A stretch of DNA of 64,000 nucleotides from Planctomycetota bacterium (lineage in GTDB: Bacteria; Planctomycetota; Planctomycetia; Pirellulales; UBA7805): positions 124,001 to 188,000 of the forward strand of contig QQVP01000119.1 in NCBI GenBank assembly GCA_003389215.1, written 5' to 3'. Of this stretch, positions 1-7,962 are shown piece by piece; position 1 is the first letter of the stretch; the number at the start of each line of letters is the position of its first letter. A program made the position numbers and the translations under genes. The notes under the pieces were generated by a model that saw only the letters and a list, made by a program, of their open reading frames with translations, was not told the origin of the DNA and did not search any database.

Positions 1-953
1 ATATATGAAACGGTCCCGGAAAACGTCTGGCCCCGTTGGCTGCTTACCGACAATTCGACCGGCGTGCCGACTTCGACCAGCGACAATTCGTCTTCAAAGA
101 TGTCAACGAATAACCAAAGATGCGAGAGATCGGCCAAGTGAAAGAGCCAGTCGCCTTCGTTGACGTACTGACCTTCCTGGACGTGCCGCTCGATCACCGT
201 GCCGCTGATCGGCGCGTGAACCGGGATGCGGTCCCAAATCTGTTGTCGCTCGGCAAGTTGATCCACCTGCTCAGTCGTCATTCCTTGATACAGCAGCTTT
301 TGGCGGGCACTGCTGACGATCGCTTCAGGATCGAGTCCGAAACTTGACCTTCCCGTCGTGCGACCTTCTCTCTCACGAGCCGCCTTCACGGCGATGACAA
401 ACTCCTCTTGCGCCGAAATCAGTTGTGGGCTGTAGATCTCGGCGATGAGTTCGCCTTTCTCAACGGTCTCGCCGGTAAAGCTGACGTGAAGTTTGTCGAT
501 TCGGCTCTTACCCGTGACCCATGAACTAATTCCCGCGTAACGGCGCTCGTCGTAGTCAATGCGGCCGGTGGTGTCGATTTCGCGATACAACTTCCGCCGC
601 ATCACCGGCTGGGTGACGACGCCCGCTTGCTGAACTTGCTGGGCGGTGAGTGTCAAGTGCTGAGGCGCTTCGACGATGCCGCCTTCCAGTTCGACCAGCG
701 CCATGTTGCAGATCGGGCAAACGGCGTTTTCCTTCTTGCTCTTGATCTGCGGATGCATCGGACACCAAAACACGTTGTCCGTGTCCACCGACTCGCCGCC
801 GATCCCCGCCCAGGCGAGCGCGGCGTGCCATGCGGCATGTGTCTTCTCACGGGCCAGCGGACTCGCCGCGTAGACGATGCCGGCGGCGACAAGCAAAACA
901 AGGATGGTGACTTTGCGCCAGTGCCGGCGCAAGAATGAAAGTAGTGTTCGCAT
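1..953 (-). CDS. RND efflux periplasmic adaptor, CusB/HlyD-like (3' end off window)
   Basis: The reading frame is open from the ATG at 953 to the left edge, about 317 codons, so the C-terminus is missing. It starts with an uncleaved or signal-type hydrophobic segment (residues 14-28). A heavy-metal-binding domain with the pattern WCPMHP...CPICNMAL follows at about residues 62-88. Then comes the HlyD barrel-sandwich region, with the recognisable APISGTVIE and WLFVDIFEDE strings. The adaptor links an inner-membrane RND pump to an outer-membrane TolC channel; the N-terminal CPMHP/CPICNM domain is typical of Cu/Ag and Zn/Co systems. Its pump gene is presumably beyond the left edge. The upstream same-strand neighbour (1083-1493) is a secreted Cys-rich protein, probably in the same operon. 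The exact metal cannot be told from this fragment. Confidence 0.9.
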   Translation of the reverse strand, partial: MRTLLSFLRRHWRKVTILVLLVAAGIVYAASPLAREKTHAAWHAALAWAGIGGESVDTDNVFWCPMHPQIKSKKENAVCPICNMALVELEGGIVEAPQHLTLTAQQVQQAGVVTQPVMRRKLYREIDTTGRIDYDERRYAGISSWVTGKSRIDKLHVSFTGETVEKGELIAEIYSPQLISAQEEFVIAVKAAREREGRTTGRSSFGLDPEAIVSSARQKLLYQGMTTEQVDQLAERQQIWDRIPVHAPISGTVIERHVQEGQYVNEGDWLFHLADLSHLWLFVDIFEDELSLVEVGTPVELSVSSQRGQTFSGTVSY

Positions 954-1082
954 CGTACAGGCACCTCTCGGTCGCGCCGCCCAAACTAAAGCGCGCGACC
1001 AATCGGAAGTGGATCAAAAGAGTGAGGCCAAGAAACTACGACCGGCAGAGAATTCGGCGCATACCGGTAGCGCCGAGTCGTA

Positions 1083-1493
1083 TCAGGCGTCGATGCGAAC
1101 GTGTTTGGCCTGCAGAGTAGATGGGGCCAGCGAGCCAGCGAGATCGCTTTCCGGACGGCCAGTGCCCGCACGGCCGGCTTCGTCGCCCTCGTCGAGCAGC
1201 GCTTTAGCCAATGCCACGGCAAGCGGGTTGTTCTGTCCGTCCCGCGAATTCTTGGGGTTCGGGCAGGGGCACTGCTCCTTCGCGGGCGATTGCCGCGCCA
1301 GGCAGCAGCCCATGCCGCAACAGCGACCGTCCTCCGTCCCGCAGCAGCACTTGGTGGGCGATGGCGAAACCGACAAGCGCATACCGCGTTCGGTCAAGAC
1401 CATCATTTGCGGAAACAAGCCCGCCAGGCCCAGACTGACGATCAAGCTGGCCGTGACCAGCCATCGAGTTGTACGGTAAATGCTACGCACCAT
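1083..1493 (-). CDS. small secreted Cys-rich protein, unknown function
   Basis: 136 residues from the ATG at 1493; an in-frame upstream start at 1547 would add 18 residues in front of the signal segment. Residues 9-30 form a hydrophobic signal or anchor. The mature part carries a cluster of paired and triple cysteines (CCCG, RCCGMGCC, CPCP), nine Cys within about 35 residues, and then a low-complexity tail rich in Ala, Asp and Gly. I recognise no family. Position and composition suggest a periplasmic metal-binding or buffering protein. It precedes the metal adaptor ending at 1, and similar Cys-rich leaders sit beside the Czc genes (8057-8530, 8807-9199). It is divergent from the MFS gene at 1642. 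The existence of the gene rests on the signal peptide and clustered Cys. Confidence 0.6.
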   Translation of the reverse strand: MVRSIYRTTRWLVTASLIVSLGLAGLFPQMMVLTERGMRLSVSPSPTKCCCGTEDGRCCGMGCCLARQSPAKEQCPCPNPKNSRDGQNNPLAVALAKALLDEGDEAGRAGTGRPESDLAGSLAPSTLQAKHVRIDA

Positions 1494-1641
1494 GACAATT
1501 ATAACTCGCAGCAGAACACCTGCCATCGATTCTGTGATATTTGTCAAACCGCATCAAGACGGCACCGTCAACTGCGTATTGTCCTCTGGCGCACGCATCT
1601 TCACCAGGACGTTCCGTCTCGCCCTAGACTGCCGGTACCGG

Positions 1642-2874
1642 ATGCTCGACACTTCTCGTATGTCGGAGCCAACCGAGACTCAACCGCAATTGCCGAACCT
1701 GCTGCCGCGCAACGTCAGGCTGCTCGGTTGGGCAAGTTTTCTGAATGACGTGGCCAGCGAGATGATCTATCCGCTGATGCCACAGTTTCTGATCACTGTG
1801 TTGGGCGGCAGCCGGTTTCACTTGGGGATCATCGAAGGCGTGGCCGATTCGGCGGCCAGTCTGCTCAAGCTGTGGTCCGGCGGGTGGTCGGATCGTGTGG
1901 GAAGTCGAAAAGGCTTCGTCGTCTGGGGCTACGCGATCGCGACCGTCTCGCGTCCAATCACCGGCTTACTGACGGCTCCCTGGCAACTGTTTTTCGTCAG
2001 AACCGCCGACCGCGTGGGCAAAGGTGTTCGAACGTCCCCGCGTGACGCGCTGATCGCGGAATCGGCGGAAGCGGATTCACGAGGGCGCGCGTTCGGCTTT
2101 CAGCGTTCGATGGATCACTTGGGTGCAGCCATCGGCCCTGTTCTCGCAACTGCATTCCTGTGGTTTTGGCCTGATAGTCTGCGCGTGCTATTCGTGCTGA
2201 CATTTGTTCCAGGTCTCTGCGTTGTCGTGATGTTGGCCTTCGGCCTAAGTGACGCAAGGCGGAAAAAGCGAGTTGAAAGGCTGGAACCACGCTCTTCAAC
2301 GCTCTTCTCTCTCAGTCTCAAACCGTTTGATCGTAACTTTCGCCTCTACCTGCTCGCGTTGTTCATCTTCACGTTGGGCAATTCCAGCGACGCGTTCTTG
2401 TTAGTCCGTGCAGGCGAGCTGGGTGTCCCGACCATGATGCTGCCTGTACTTTGGTTTGTATTTCACCTCGTAAAAAGCCTCGTGAGTCTGCTTGCCGGTC
2501 GTATCGTGGATCGGCGCGGCGCGAAACTGCCGTTGTTCGCAGGGTGGTTAATTTATGCGGCCATCTATGTGGCGTTCGCCTTTGCCACGGCGGCGTGGCA
2601 CGCCTGGGCATTGTTTCTGGCCTACGGACTGTTTCATGCACTGACGGAACCTGCCGAGAAAACTCTGGTGGCAAACCTCGCGGGACCAGAGGAACAAGGA
2701 CTGGCGTTCGGCTGGTTCAATTTCGCGATCGGGATTGCTGCACTGCCGTCGAGTCTGATCTTCGGCATTCTGTACGAGCAGTATGGTCCGCTCGTGGCGT
2801 TTGGAAGTGGGGCCGGACTGGCAATCGTGGCAACCGGCCTGTTGGCGGCCGTGCGAGTATCCGGCCGTCGATGA
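1642..2874 (+). CDS. MFS transporter
   Basis: 410 residues from the ATG at 1642; a second in-frame ATG at 1660 is equally possible, and the frame extends upstream to 1480 without membrane-protein character. It is a major facilitator protein with about 12 membrane segments. The first-half loop reads GGWSDRVGSRKGFVVWGY, matching the family's D-R-x-G-R-K/R loop, and the second half has a matching loop GRIVDRRGAKLP. It lies between a Cys-rich secreted protein on the other strand and the mercury-type merR unit, so it may be part of the metal island, but substrate specificity cannot be inferred. Drug/proton antiport is the alternative. No convincing Shine-Dalgarno was seen at either start. Confidence 0.85.
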   Translation: MLDTSRMSEPTETQPQLPNLLPRNVRLLGWASFLNDVASEMIYPLMPQFLITVLGGSRFHLGIIEGVADSAASLLKLWSGGWSDRVGSRKGFVVWGYAIATVSRPITGLLTAPWQLFFVRTADRVGKGVRTSPRDALIAESAEADSRGRAFGFQRSMDHLGAAIGPVLATAFLWFWPDSLRVLFVLTFVPGLCVVVMLAFGLSDARRKKRVERLEPRSSTLFSLSLKPFDRNFRLYLLALFIFTLGNSSDAFLLVRAGELGVPTMMLPVLWFVFHLVKSLVSLLAGRIVDRRGAKLPLFAGWLIYAAIYVAFAFATAAWHAWALFLAYGLFHALTEPAEKTLVANLAGPEEQGLAFGWFNFAIGIAALPSSLIFGILYEQYGPLVAFGSGAGLAIVATGLLAAVRVSGRR

Positions 2875-2926
2875 TCTCATGATCCGAGCAGAATGTCCGG
2901 CATTCCACGTTGCTGGATATTCACTC

Positions 2927-2958
2927 TTGACTCCGTAGTATGGTACAGGCCGTACAAT
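2927..2958 (+). promoter_or_regulatory. MerR-type promoter with 20-bp spacer
   Basis: A -35 TTGACT (2927-2932) and -10 TACAAT (2953-2958) are separated by 20 bp, longer than the usual 17. The spacer holds an imperfect dyad (CCGTA...TACAGG). Over-long spacers twisted into register by the regulator are characteristic of MerR-family targets. It lies just upstream of merR at 2988 and points into merR and the two genes behind it, so the unit is probably self-regulated. Confidence 0.7.
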
Positions 2959-2987
2959 GCGGTCAGAAGAGTCGAGGAGCCCAACTG

Positions 2988-3401
2988 ATGACCACTCTGA
3001 CAATTGGCAAAGTTGCCGAGCGAGCCGGCGTTGGCGTCGAGACGGTACGGTTCTACGAGCGCGAGGGTTTGATCGACGAACCGCCTCGCGGGCCGTCTGG
3101 ATACCGGCACTATCCCACATCGGTCGTGCCGCGTCTGCTGTTCATTAAGCGGGCGAAGGAACTTGGTTTCACGCTCAACGAGATCAAGGAATTGCTTTCG
3201 TTGCGGCTCGATCCAGAAACGACATGCGCGGACGTGAAGCAGCGCGCGGAGACCAAGATCGCTGATATCAAGGAAAAGATGCGTTCGCTCCGCCGCATGA
3301 AAAAGGCACTGGTGAAGTTGACCGAATCATGCAGGGGACGCGGGCCGGTTGACGATTGCCCGATCCTCGACGCCCTCGATCCGCAGGAGCGAAAGCGATG
3401 A
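2988..3401 (+). CDS. merR: MerR-family mercury-type regulator
   Basis: 137 residues from the ATG at 2988; an in-frame ATG at 2940 lies inside the promoter and is rejected. The N-terminal winged helix is canonical (TIGKVAERAGVGVETVRFYE), then a dimerisation helix. Three cysteines stand where MerR binds Hg(II): one in ETTCADV at about residue 80, and two in ESCRGRG and DDCPILD near the C-terminus, resembling the Cys82/117/126 pattern of Tn501 MerR. The stop codon overlaps the start of the MerT-like gene (ATGA at 3398-3401), so the genes are translationally coupled. It should activate the 2927-2958 promoter on Hg binding. A related thiophilic metal is the alternative ligand. Confidence 0.88.
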   Translation: MTTLTIGKVAERAGVGVETVRFYEREGLIDEPPRGPSGYRHYPTSVVPRLLFIKRAKELGFTLNEIKELLSLRLDPETTCADVKQRAETKIADIKEKMRSLRRMKKALVKLTESCRGRGPVDDCPILDALDPQERKR

Positions 3402-3850
3402 ATGGTGACAATTCGCAAAACGGTTGGCGCAGCGTCCTGGCGGCGCTGCCCGCCGTCGGCGTCACACTGGTGCCACGATTCACGTGACCCTGCACGTTGC
3501 CCGCCTATGCGGGACTCATCAGTTCGATGGGCTTGTCATTCTTGATGAAAACAACCTACCTGCTGCCGCTAACGGCCATGTTTCTGGTGATTGCCGTCGC
3601 TTCGCTGGCATTTCGCGCCGATTGCCGTCGCGGTTACGGGCCGTTTGCAGTCGGCCTCGCGGCAGCCGCGCTGTTGTTGGCGGGCAAGTTTCTTCTGGAA
3701 TCGAATCCCGTGATGTACGCCGGTGCGGGATTGTTGTTTGCGGCATCTCTTTGGAATGCCTGGCCGCGCCGCACGGCCAAGAGCGACTCTGCCACTCCCA
3801 CGGAGTCCCTCCATCAAATTGGGAGCAACGAAAGTGAGTGTCAACCATGA
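3398..3850 (+). CDS. MerT-like mercury transporter with in-frame TGA (candidate selenoprotein)
   Basis: The frame runs from the ATG at 3398 to a stop at 3850 but is interrupted by TGA at 3485-3487 (codon 30). With read-through it is 150 residues and has about four hydrophobic segments. Family members that I recall have a T-C-P-x-C-x-P-A-Y-A-G motif at the end of the first membrane segment. Here the sequence reads T-(TGA)-P-C-T-L-P-A-Y-A-G, so the TGA stands at the first conserved metal-binding Cys. The frame is the same on both sides. The remainder (YLLPLTAMFLV, KFLLESNPVMYAG, SLWNAWPRR) looks intact and undecayed. Either selenocysteine is inserted or the gene is broken; a +1/-1 indel pair between 3485 and 3500 would restore C-P-A-R-W. 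It overlaps merR and the next gene by 4 bases. A downstream TTG (3497) start would lose the motif. Confidence 0.65.
3485..3531 (+). promoter_or_regulatory. candidate UGA-selenocysteine codon and SECIS-like hairpin
   Basis: After the in-frame TGA (3485-3487) a 6-bp stem CTCATC/GATGGG (3515-3520 with 3526-3531, one G-U pair) closes the 5-nt loop AGTTC, whose second base is G. The loop begins 33 nt after the TGA, inside the roughly 16-37 nt range used by bacterial SECIS elements. A closer hairpin CCCGC/GCGGG (3500-3513) has no G in its loop and is explained by the codons for PAYAG. Hairpins arise by chance, so this is supportive only. Confidence 0.4.
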
Positions 3851-4116
3851 CCACGAAACGACAAATCGAAGTGTTCAGTGCCGGCTGCCCAGCGTGCCAA
3901 GACGCGATCACGATGGTCCAGGACACCGCGTGCCCGTCGTGTGAAGTAGCGGTGCTCGACATGAACGACGCCAATGTCGCCAGCCGCGCCAAGAGTCTCG
4001 GCGTTCGATCCGTACCTGCCGTCGTAATCGACGGCAAACTGTCCGATTGCTGCACCGGCCGCGGACCGGACGAAACCACCTTGCGGGCGGCGGGGATCGG
4101 ACAACCGACCGCGTAG
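3847..4116 (+). CDS. small thioredoxin/glutaredoxin-like protein of the mer unit
   Basis: 89 residues from the ATG at 3847; a GTG at 3838 is an alternative. It has a compact thioredoxin fold: a first strand QIEVFSAG, redox motif CPAC, and the cis-Pro strand VRSVPAVVIDGK. Extra cysteines (CPSC and CC at SDCCTGRG) suggest metal handling rather than simple disulfide exchange. No signal peptide is seen, so it is cytoplasmic. It overlaps the end of the MerT-like gene by 4 bases, so it is the last cistron of the merR unit. A likely role is to take Hg(II) or another thiophilic metal from the membrane protein or reduce its thiols, in place of MerP. This role is inferred from context. Confidence 0.85.
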   Translation: MTTKRQIEVFSAGCPACQDAITMVQDTACPSCEVAVLDMNDANVASRAKSLGVRSVPAVVIDGKLSDCCTGRGPDETTLRAAGIGQPTA

Positions 4117-4118
4117 CC

Positions 4119-4517
4119 TCACTTGTCCAACGACTCAAGTACGTGGCACGCCCGGCGCGGGTTGCTCGTTTGACACTTGGTGAGCGCGCCACTCAGGACG
4201 CGTTTGACTTGTCGCAAGTCTTTCAGGCGCTGGTCGATTTCGGCAAGACGGTCTTCAATCAACTGCTGGACGTCGCCGCAGCACGGAACGCTGCCGCCTT
4301 CGCCCAACAGTTCCCGCACGTCGTCGAGCGTGAATCCGATCGCCTGCGCCGCGCGGATGAATTTCACCCGCTGAAGCGAATCGTCGCTGTACAGCCGGTA
4401 ATTCCCCGCGCTGCGGTCTTCCGGCTTGACGAGCCCGATCCGCTCGTAGTATCGGACGGTTGTCGTGGGGATTCCCGCTGCTTTGGCCAGTTGGCTGATC
4501 GTGAATTGTCGGCTCAT
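4119..4517 (-). CDS. MerR-family metal regulator
   Basis: 132 residues from the ATG at 4517 (GTG at 4526 possible). The winged-helix N-terminus reads FTISQLAKAAGIPTTTVRYYE, followed by a long coiled-coil dimerisation helix. Cysteines lie at PCCGDV before the coil, and at LTKCQTS and RRACHVLE near the C-terminus, fitting a thiophilic metal site but spaced differently from the merR at 2988. It ends 2 bp from the thioredoxin-like gene (convergent) and is divergent from the large MerTP fusion gene, whose promoter carries a MerR-type 20-bp spacer. It is therefore the likely regulator of that gene. Hg(II) is the best guess; Zn/Cd/Pb sensing is possible. Confidence 0.88.
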   Translation of the reverse strand: MSRQFTISQLAKAAGIPTTTVRYYERIGLVKPEDRSAGNYRLYSDDSLQRVKFIRAAQAIGFTLDDVRELLGEGGSVPCCGDVQQLIEDRLAEIDQRLKDLRQVKRVLSGALTKCQTSNPRRACHVLESLDK

Positions 4518-4559
4518 CGGACGCACTACGGCAGTGAAAAGGAAATCTCAGAGATGCCC

Positions 4560-4591
4560 TTGACCTTACACTTGGGTGCAATCTCGATAAT
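4560..4591 (+). promoter_or_regulatory. MerR-type promoter with 20-bp spacer and dyad
   Basis: A -35 TTGACC (4560-4565) and -10 GATAAT (4586-4591) are 20 bp apart. The spacer contains the dyad TTACAC-TTGG-GTGCAA (4566-4581), 5 of 6 arm bases matching. This is the standard layout for a MerR-family target. It lies between the divergent MerR gene at 4119-4517 and the gene at 4638, and reads toward the latter. Confidence 0.75.
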
Positions 4592-4637
4592 ACACGATAG
4601 AGGATCGTGCTGTGCCGTACAAGCGCCGTGAAACACC

Positions 4638-6350
4638 ATGTTCCAAGCGATGAAGATGGAAAAACAGTTGGTTTGTCCTTCGTGTGGTAACAAGGGCCGC
4701 GCAGTGGGCGTGGTGACGTTGCGGACGTTACTTAACGACGAACACGCCTCGCAGTTCGACTCGGAAGCAGATTCGTGTCGTCAACATGACGGGGCGATGG
4801 CAACAGGTTGTACGCCCAACCGGCACGACACCGGTTGGCGGTTCTGCGACTCGTCTAACTGCGACGTCGTTTATTTCGCGGAACAGAGCGACGCGACCTT
4901 TGCCAAGTCGGACCTGCGCGTCCAAGTCGGCGTCAAAGAAACTACCGGCGAGCGACCGCTCTGTTATTGTTTCGGGCACTCCGTAACCAGTGTCAAGCAA
5001 GAGTTGCGCGGCAAGGGTCACAGCGACGCGCTGGAAGATATCCGCGCGAAAATGAAGTCCCCTGGTTGTCGCTGCGAGACAGAGAATCCATCCGGCTCCT
5101 GCTGCCTGGGAAGTGTGGCCAAGGGCGTCAAAATTGCTCAAGAGGAATTAGGGATGACGGATATGAGTCCACAAGCGAACGTTTCTGCTTCGCAGTCGTC
5201 TGGGAGCCGCGGTGAATTGATCGCCAAGTTGGGAGCGGTTGGTTCCGCGATCGTGGCATCCGCTTGTTGCTGGCTACCGCTGGTGCTGTTGGCGGTCGGC
5301 GTTTCAGGAGCCGGCGTCGCTGCCACGCTGGAGTCGTATCGCCCGATATTCGTTACCGCTACGATCGGCTTCCTCGGAGCGGCCTTCTACTTCACCTATC
5401 GGCCTCGCAGGACGGCCGACTCAAAACAGGGCTGTTGTCCCACGGAGTCCACCGCTTCAAAAGATTGCTGTGCCAATTCCGGCAAGCGCCGGTTCAACAT
5501 GATGACTGTGAACAAGGCGATGCTGTGGGTCGTGACCGTTCTAGCCATTGCGTTCTTGTTCTTCCCCAGCTACGTCGGCGCACTGCTCGGCACAAGCGGC
5601 GGCGAGCAAATAACCGACAACATGAATACGGCTGTGTTCAAGATCGACGGAATGACCTGCGAGGGTTGTGCGTCGACCGCCGAGAAGGCTATCCGTGACG
5701 TGCCGGACGTCGTTGCGGTCGAAGTTGATTACGAGAACGGGCGGGCGGTTGTCGGCACAGAGGTTTGCTGTCCCGTACCTCACGACGCGATCATCAAGGC
5801 GCTGCAACAAGCCGGTTATGAAGCACGTGTTTCCGAAAGCGACGAATCACTTCAGGATCTCTCCACCGACGCCCGTGAGTTCAAACAAGCCTTTAACGCG
5901 GCAAAAGGACGAGTCCGTCTCGTCATGCTTGTCTCGCCTGGCTGACCGATGTGCCGAGACGGGGCCAGGCTGGTCCACGAAAAAGTGATTGCTCCAATCA
6001 ATACGGACCAACTCAAGGTCTTCGTGATCTGGACGCCGCGCTATCCAGGTGACAATCGCAAGCGAGCCGTTGCGGCGGCCGGCATCGTCCCAGATTCGCG
6101 AGCAACGCACTTCTGGGACGCCAACGGCTATTTGCCGAGAGAGTACGGAGGAATTCTCGACCTTCCAGAAGGCGACCAATTTGCCTGGGACACCTACATG
6201 GTCTTCGGCCGCGGCACCGAGTGGAACCATGCCCTGCCGCGCCCTCACAACTGGATGCATCAAATGTCCAAATCGCTCGGACGTGACGATCCCCGTTGGC
6301 TCGACGGCGATGAGTTTGCCAAAACCGTCGCAAGAATGGTTTCGGAATGA
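4638..6350 (+). CDS. CopZ-N/MerT/MerP/thioredoxin-like fusion with in-frame TGA (candidate selenoprotein)
   Basis: The frame is continuous from the ATG at 4638 to 6350 (570 residues) except for TGA at 5943-5945, codon 436. Order of parts: residues about 8-165 form a Cys-rich region like the N-terminal Zn/[2Fe-2S] part of Archaeoglobus CopZ (CPSCG, FCDSSNC, LCYCFGHS, CRCETEN); about 190-260 form a MerT unit with the paired Cys SACCWLPLV; a third membrane segment lies at about 290-312; about 325-395 form a MerP-like HMA domain (GMTCEGCAS plus a CC pair); about 405-570 form a thioredoxin-like domain. Its active site reads SPG-(TGA)-PMC, giving U-x-x-C if selenocysteine is inserted. The strand before the TGA (VRLVMLVSPG) and the domain after it (LKVFVIWTPRYPGD) both look intact. 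Otherwise the 5' part ends at 5945 and the 3' part (ATG 5949) lacks the first strand and Cys. Hg(II) import and handling is inferred. Confidence 0.75.
5943..5978 (+). promoter_or_regulatory. candidate UGA-selenocysteine codon and SECIS-like hairpin
   Basis: The in-frame TGA is at 5943-5945. A 5-bp stem GGGCC/GGTCC (5962-5966 with 5972-5976, one G-U pair) closes the 5-nt loop AGGCT, starting 21 nt after the TGA. Beyond it, a bulged A and two more pairs (CG/CG) can extend the stem. The loop resembles AGGUCU of the E. coli fdhF SECIS, and the distance and the G at loop position 2 fit bacterial SECIS rules. Confidence 0.55.
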
Positions 6351-6516
6351 CGACGTCCAGCAACGAGATGCGATGTATTTGTACGTGTGGGTTGACCGGC
6401 GGAGATGGAGACACCGTGGACACGAATAAGTTTCGCCAAGTATTCGCGGTCTTCTCGCGAAAACGTCGGCGGTCGTCCTCTTTTTTTTCGATCCGAGCCA
6501 TCGCGGTCATTGTCCG

Positions 6517-7962
6517 CTATTGCTCTGGCCTAATCGTGTCGCTTGCCAGACTGCCTTCCAGCAACATTCCGTCGATTCGCAGCGTTGCTCGCCACAGTTC
6601 GCGCAGAGCCTCAATGTACGAAAGGTTGGTCTGAAAGTAGGTCCGCTGGGCGGTAAGCATGTCGAGATAGCCGACTTCGCCTTGTGTGTAGCCTTTGGTT
6701 ACCAGGTCGAAGGTTTCCTTGGCTTTGGGAAGAATGACGGTGGAGAACCGTTCCACCTGGTACTTGGCATCTGCGTATTGTTGAAAGGCTGTCGCCAGTC
6801 GCTGTCGCAGGTCGAGTTCGACCCGTTCGATATTGCGTTCGGCGGCGGCGATCTCGCTTCGCGCCTGTTGGATGCCGCCTTGGTTCTTGTTCCACAACGG
6901 GATTGGCAAGCCGACTTGGATGCCTGCGATGGTGTCATCGGTGGCATTGTCGTGTTGGACGGCAACTTGCACGTTCAGATCCGGCGTGACCTCGGCGTAG
7001 GCTCGATCCAGCGCCCAGCGAGCCCGCTCAAGTTCTGCGACGACACCGGCGATTTCTGGGCTTTGGGTTACAAGCCGCTGAAGCTGTTCGGCCCAGTTTA
7101 GGTCGGCCGCGGCTTGGTCAAGATCTCCCACAAGCCGTTGTGGCGCAAGAGTGGGCCGACCAAGTACCGAGGTCAGGCGACGCCACGCGGCGACGTTTCC
7201 ATTCTCCGCGCGTCGCAACAAGATACGCGCGTTTTCGGCTTCAACCTCGGTTTGCAGCAGCCCTACGCGCGGTATTTCCTTTGCCTTGACCAACTCTTGT
7301 GACGCATTGACGGCTTGATTGCTGACGCCGACCAGTTCGCGAGCCAAATCCAATTGTCGCTGCGCGATCAATACGTCGTAGTAGCCGGTGCGAACGTCCG
7401 TCAGCACACGTTGCTGCTGTGCCGCCAAGTGTTGCTCGGCTCGTACAACCTCCTGCGAGACGACGGCCCGGTTCAAACCGAGCTTGCCGCCTGTGATGAA
7501 CCGTTGGCCGACGAAGCCGCCTTGCTGGCCGGCGGTTCCGTCATCGCCGATTTCTTCGCCGGCGTAACCAATTCTTGGATTCGGTGGCAGTCCAGCCTGA
7601 ACCCACTTTCCTTGCAGTGCGTTGAGTTGTGCAGCAGCCCGTGCGACGGAAGGATTGCTGGCCAGCGCTATTTGCTCCAGTTGTTGGAGCGTCAAGTCGG
7701 ATGCTGGCTCAATTGCTGGCGTCGGAAGTGCCAGCGGCTCAGGCTCCGGTGGCGCGTCAGCCGGCTGGACAAATGCCGCTTGCCGGACGCTCGGATCGAG
7801 CGTGTTGGGCAAAGGCTTGATGGCTGAGGCGTCTTGCGCGATCTGCGGCTGTGCCGAACCATTGCCATTCGGATTGTGGCTGGTGTAGGCGGCTCGATGG
7901 GTCGTCTGGCAGCCGGCCAAGAGGCCGATCAGCATTGCGAGTGTGATTCGTGTGGTCTGCAT
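6517..7962 (-). CDS. TolC-family outer-membrane efflux lipoprotein (CzcC/CusC-like)
   Basis: 481 residues from the ATG at 7962. The frame extends to 8049, but only the 7962 start puts the lipoprotein signal at the N-terminus (lipobox GLLAGC). After a Pro-rich linker come the two OEP repeats with long helices (typical strings ASNPSVARAAAQLNA, VNASQELVKAKEIPRVG, GYTQGEVGYLDMLTAQRTY). It forms the outer-membrane channel of a tripartite metal pump. The adaptor and pump genes (9390, 11651) are on the opposite strand, so channel and pump are divergently transcribed around 8.55-8.8 kb. Upstream on the same strand is a Cys-rich secreted protein (8057-8530), probably cotranscribed. Confidence 0.92.
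   Translation of the reverse strand: MQTTRITLAMLIGLLAGCQTTHRAAYTSHNPNGNGSAQPQIAQDASAIKPLPNTLDPSVRQAAFVQPADAPPEPEPLALPTPAIEPASDLTLQQLEQIALASNPSVARAAAQLNALQGKWVQAGLPPNPRIGYAGEEIGDDGTAGQQGGFVGQRFITGGKLGLNRAVVSQEVVRAEQHLAAQQQRVLTDVRTGYYDVLIAQRQLDLARELVGVSNQAVNASQELVKAKEIPRVGLLQTEVEAENARILLRRAENGNVAAWRRLTSVLGRPTLAPQRLVGDLDQAAADLNWAEQLQRLVTQSPEIAGVVAELERARWALDRAYAEVTPDLNVQVAVQHDNATDDTIAGIQVGLPIPLWNKNQGGIQQARSEIAAAERNIERVELDLRQRLATAFQQYADAKYQVERFSTVILPKAKETFDLVTKGYTQGEVGYLDMLTAQRTYFQTNLSYIEALRELWRATLRIDGMLLEGSLASDTIRPEQ

Noticed and set aside
877-1479. Plus-strand 200-residue open frame
   Set aside because: Antisense to the Cys-rich secreted gene at 1083-1493, with no family character; a shadow of GC-rich DNA.
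3500-3513. Perfect hairpin CCCGC-CTAT-GCGGG 12 nt after the first TGA
   Set aside because: As a SECIS its loop lacks a G near the start; the bases are explained by codons for P-A-Y-A-G, so the farther hairpin is preferred.
5949-6350. Separate 133-residue gene starting at ATG 5949
   Set aside because: It would begin inside a thioredoxin-like domain, without the first strand or first active-site residue, and has no ribosome site of its own.
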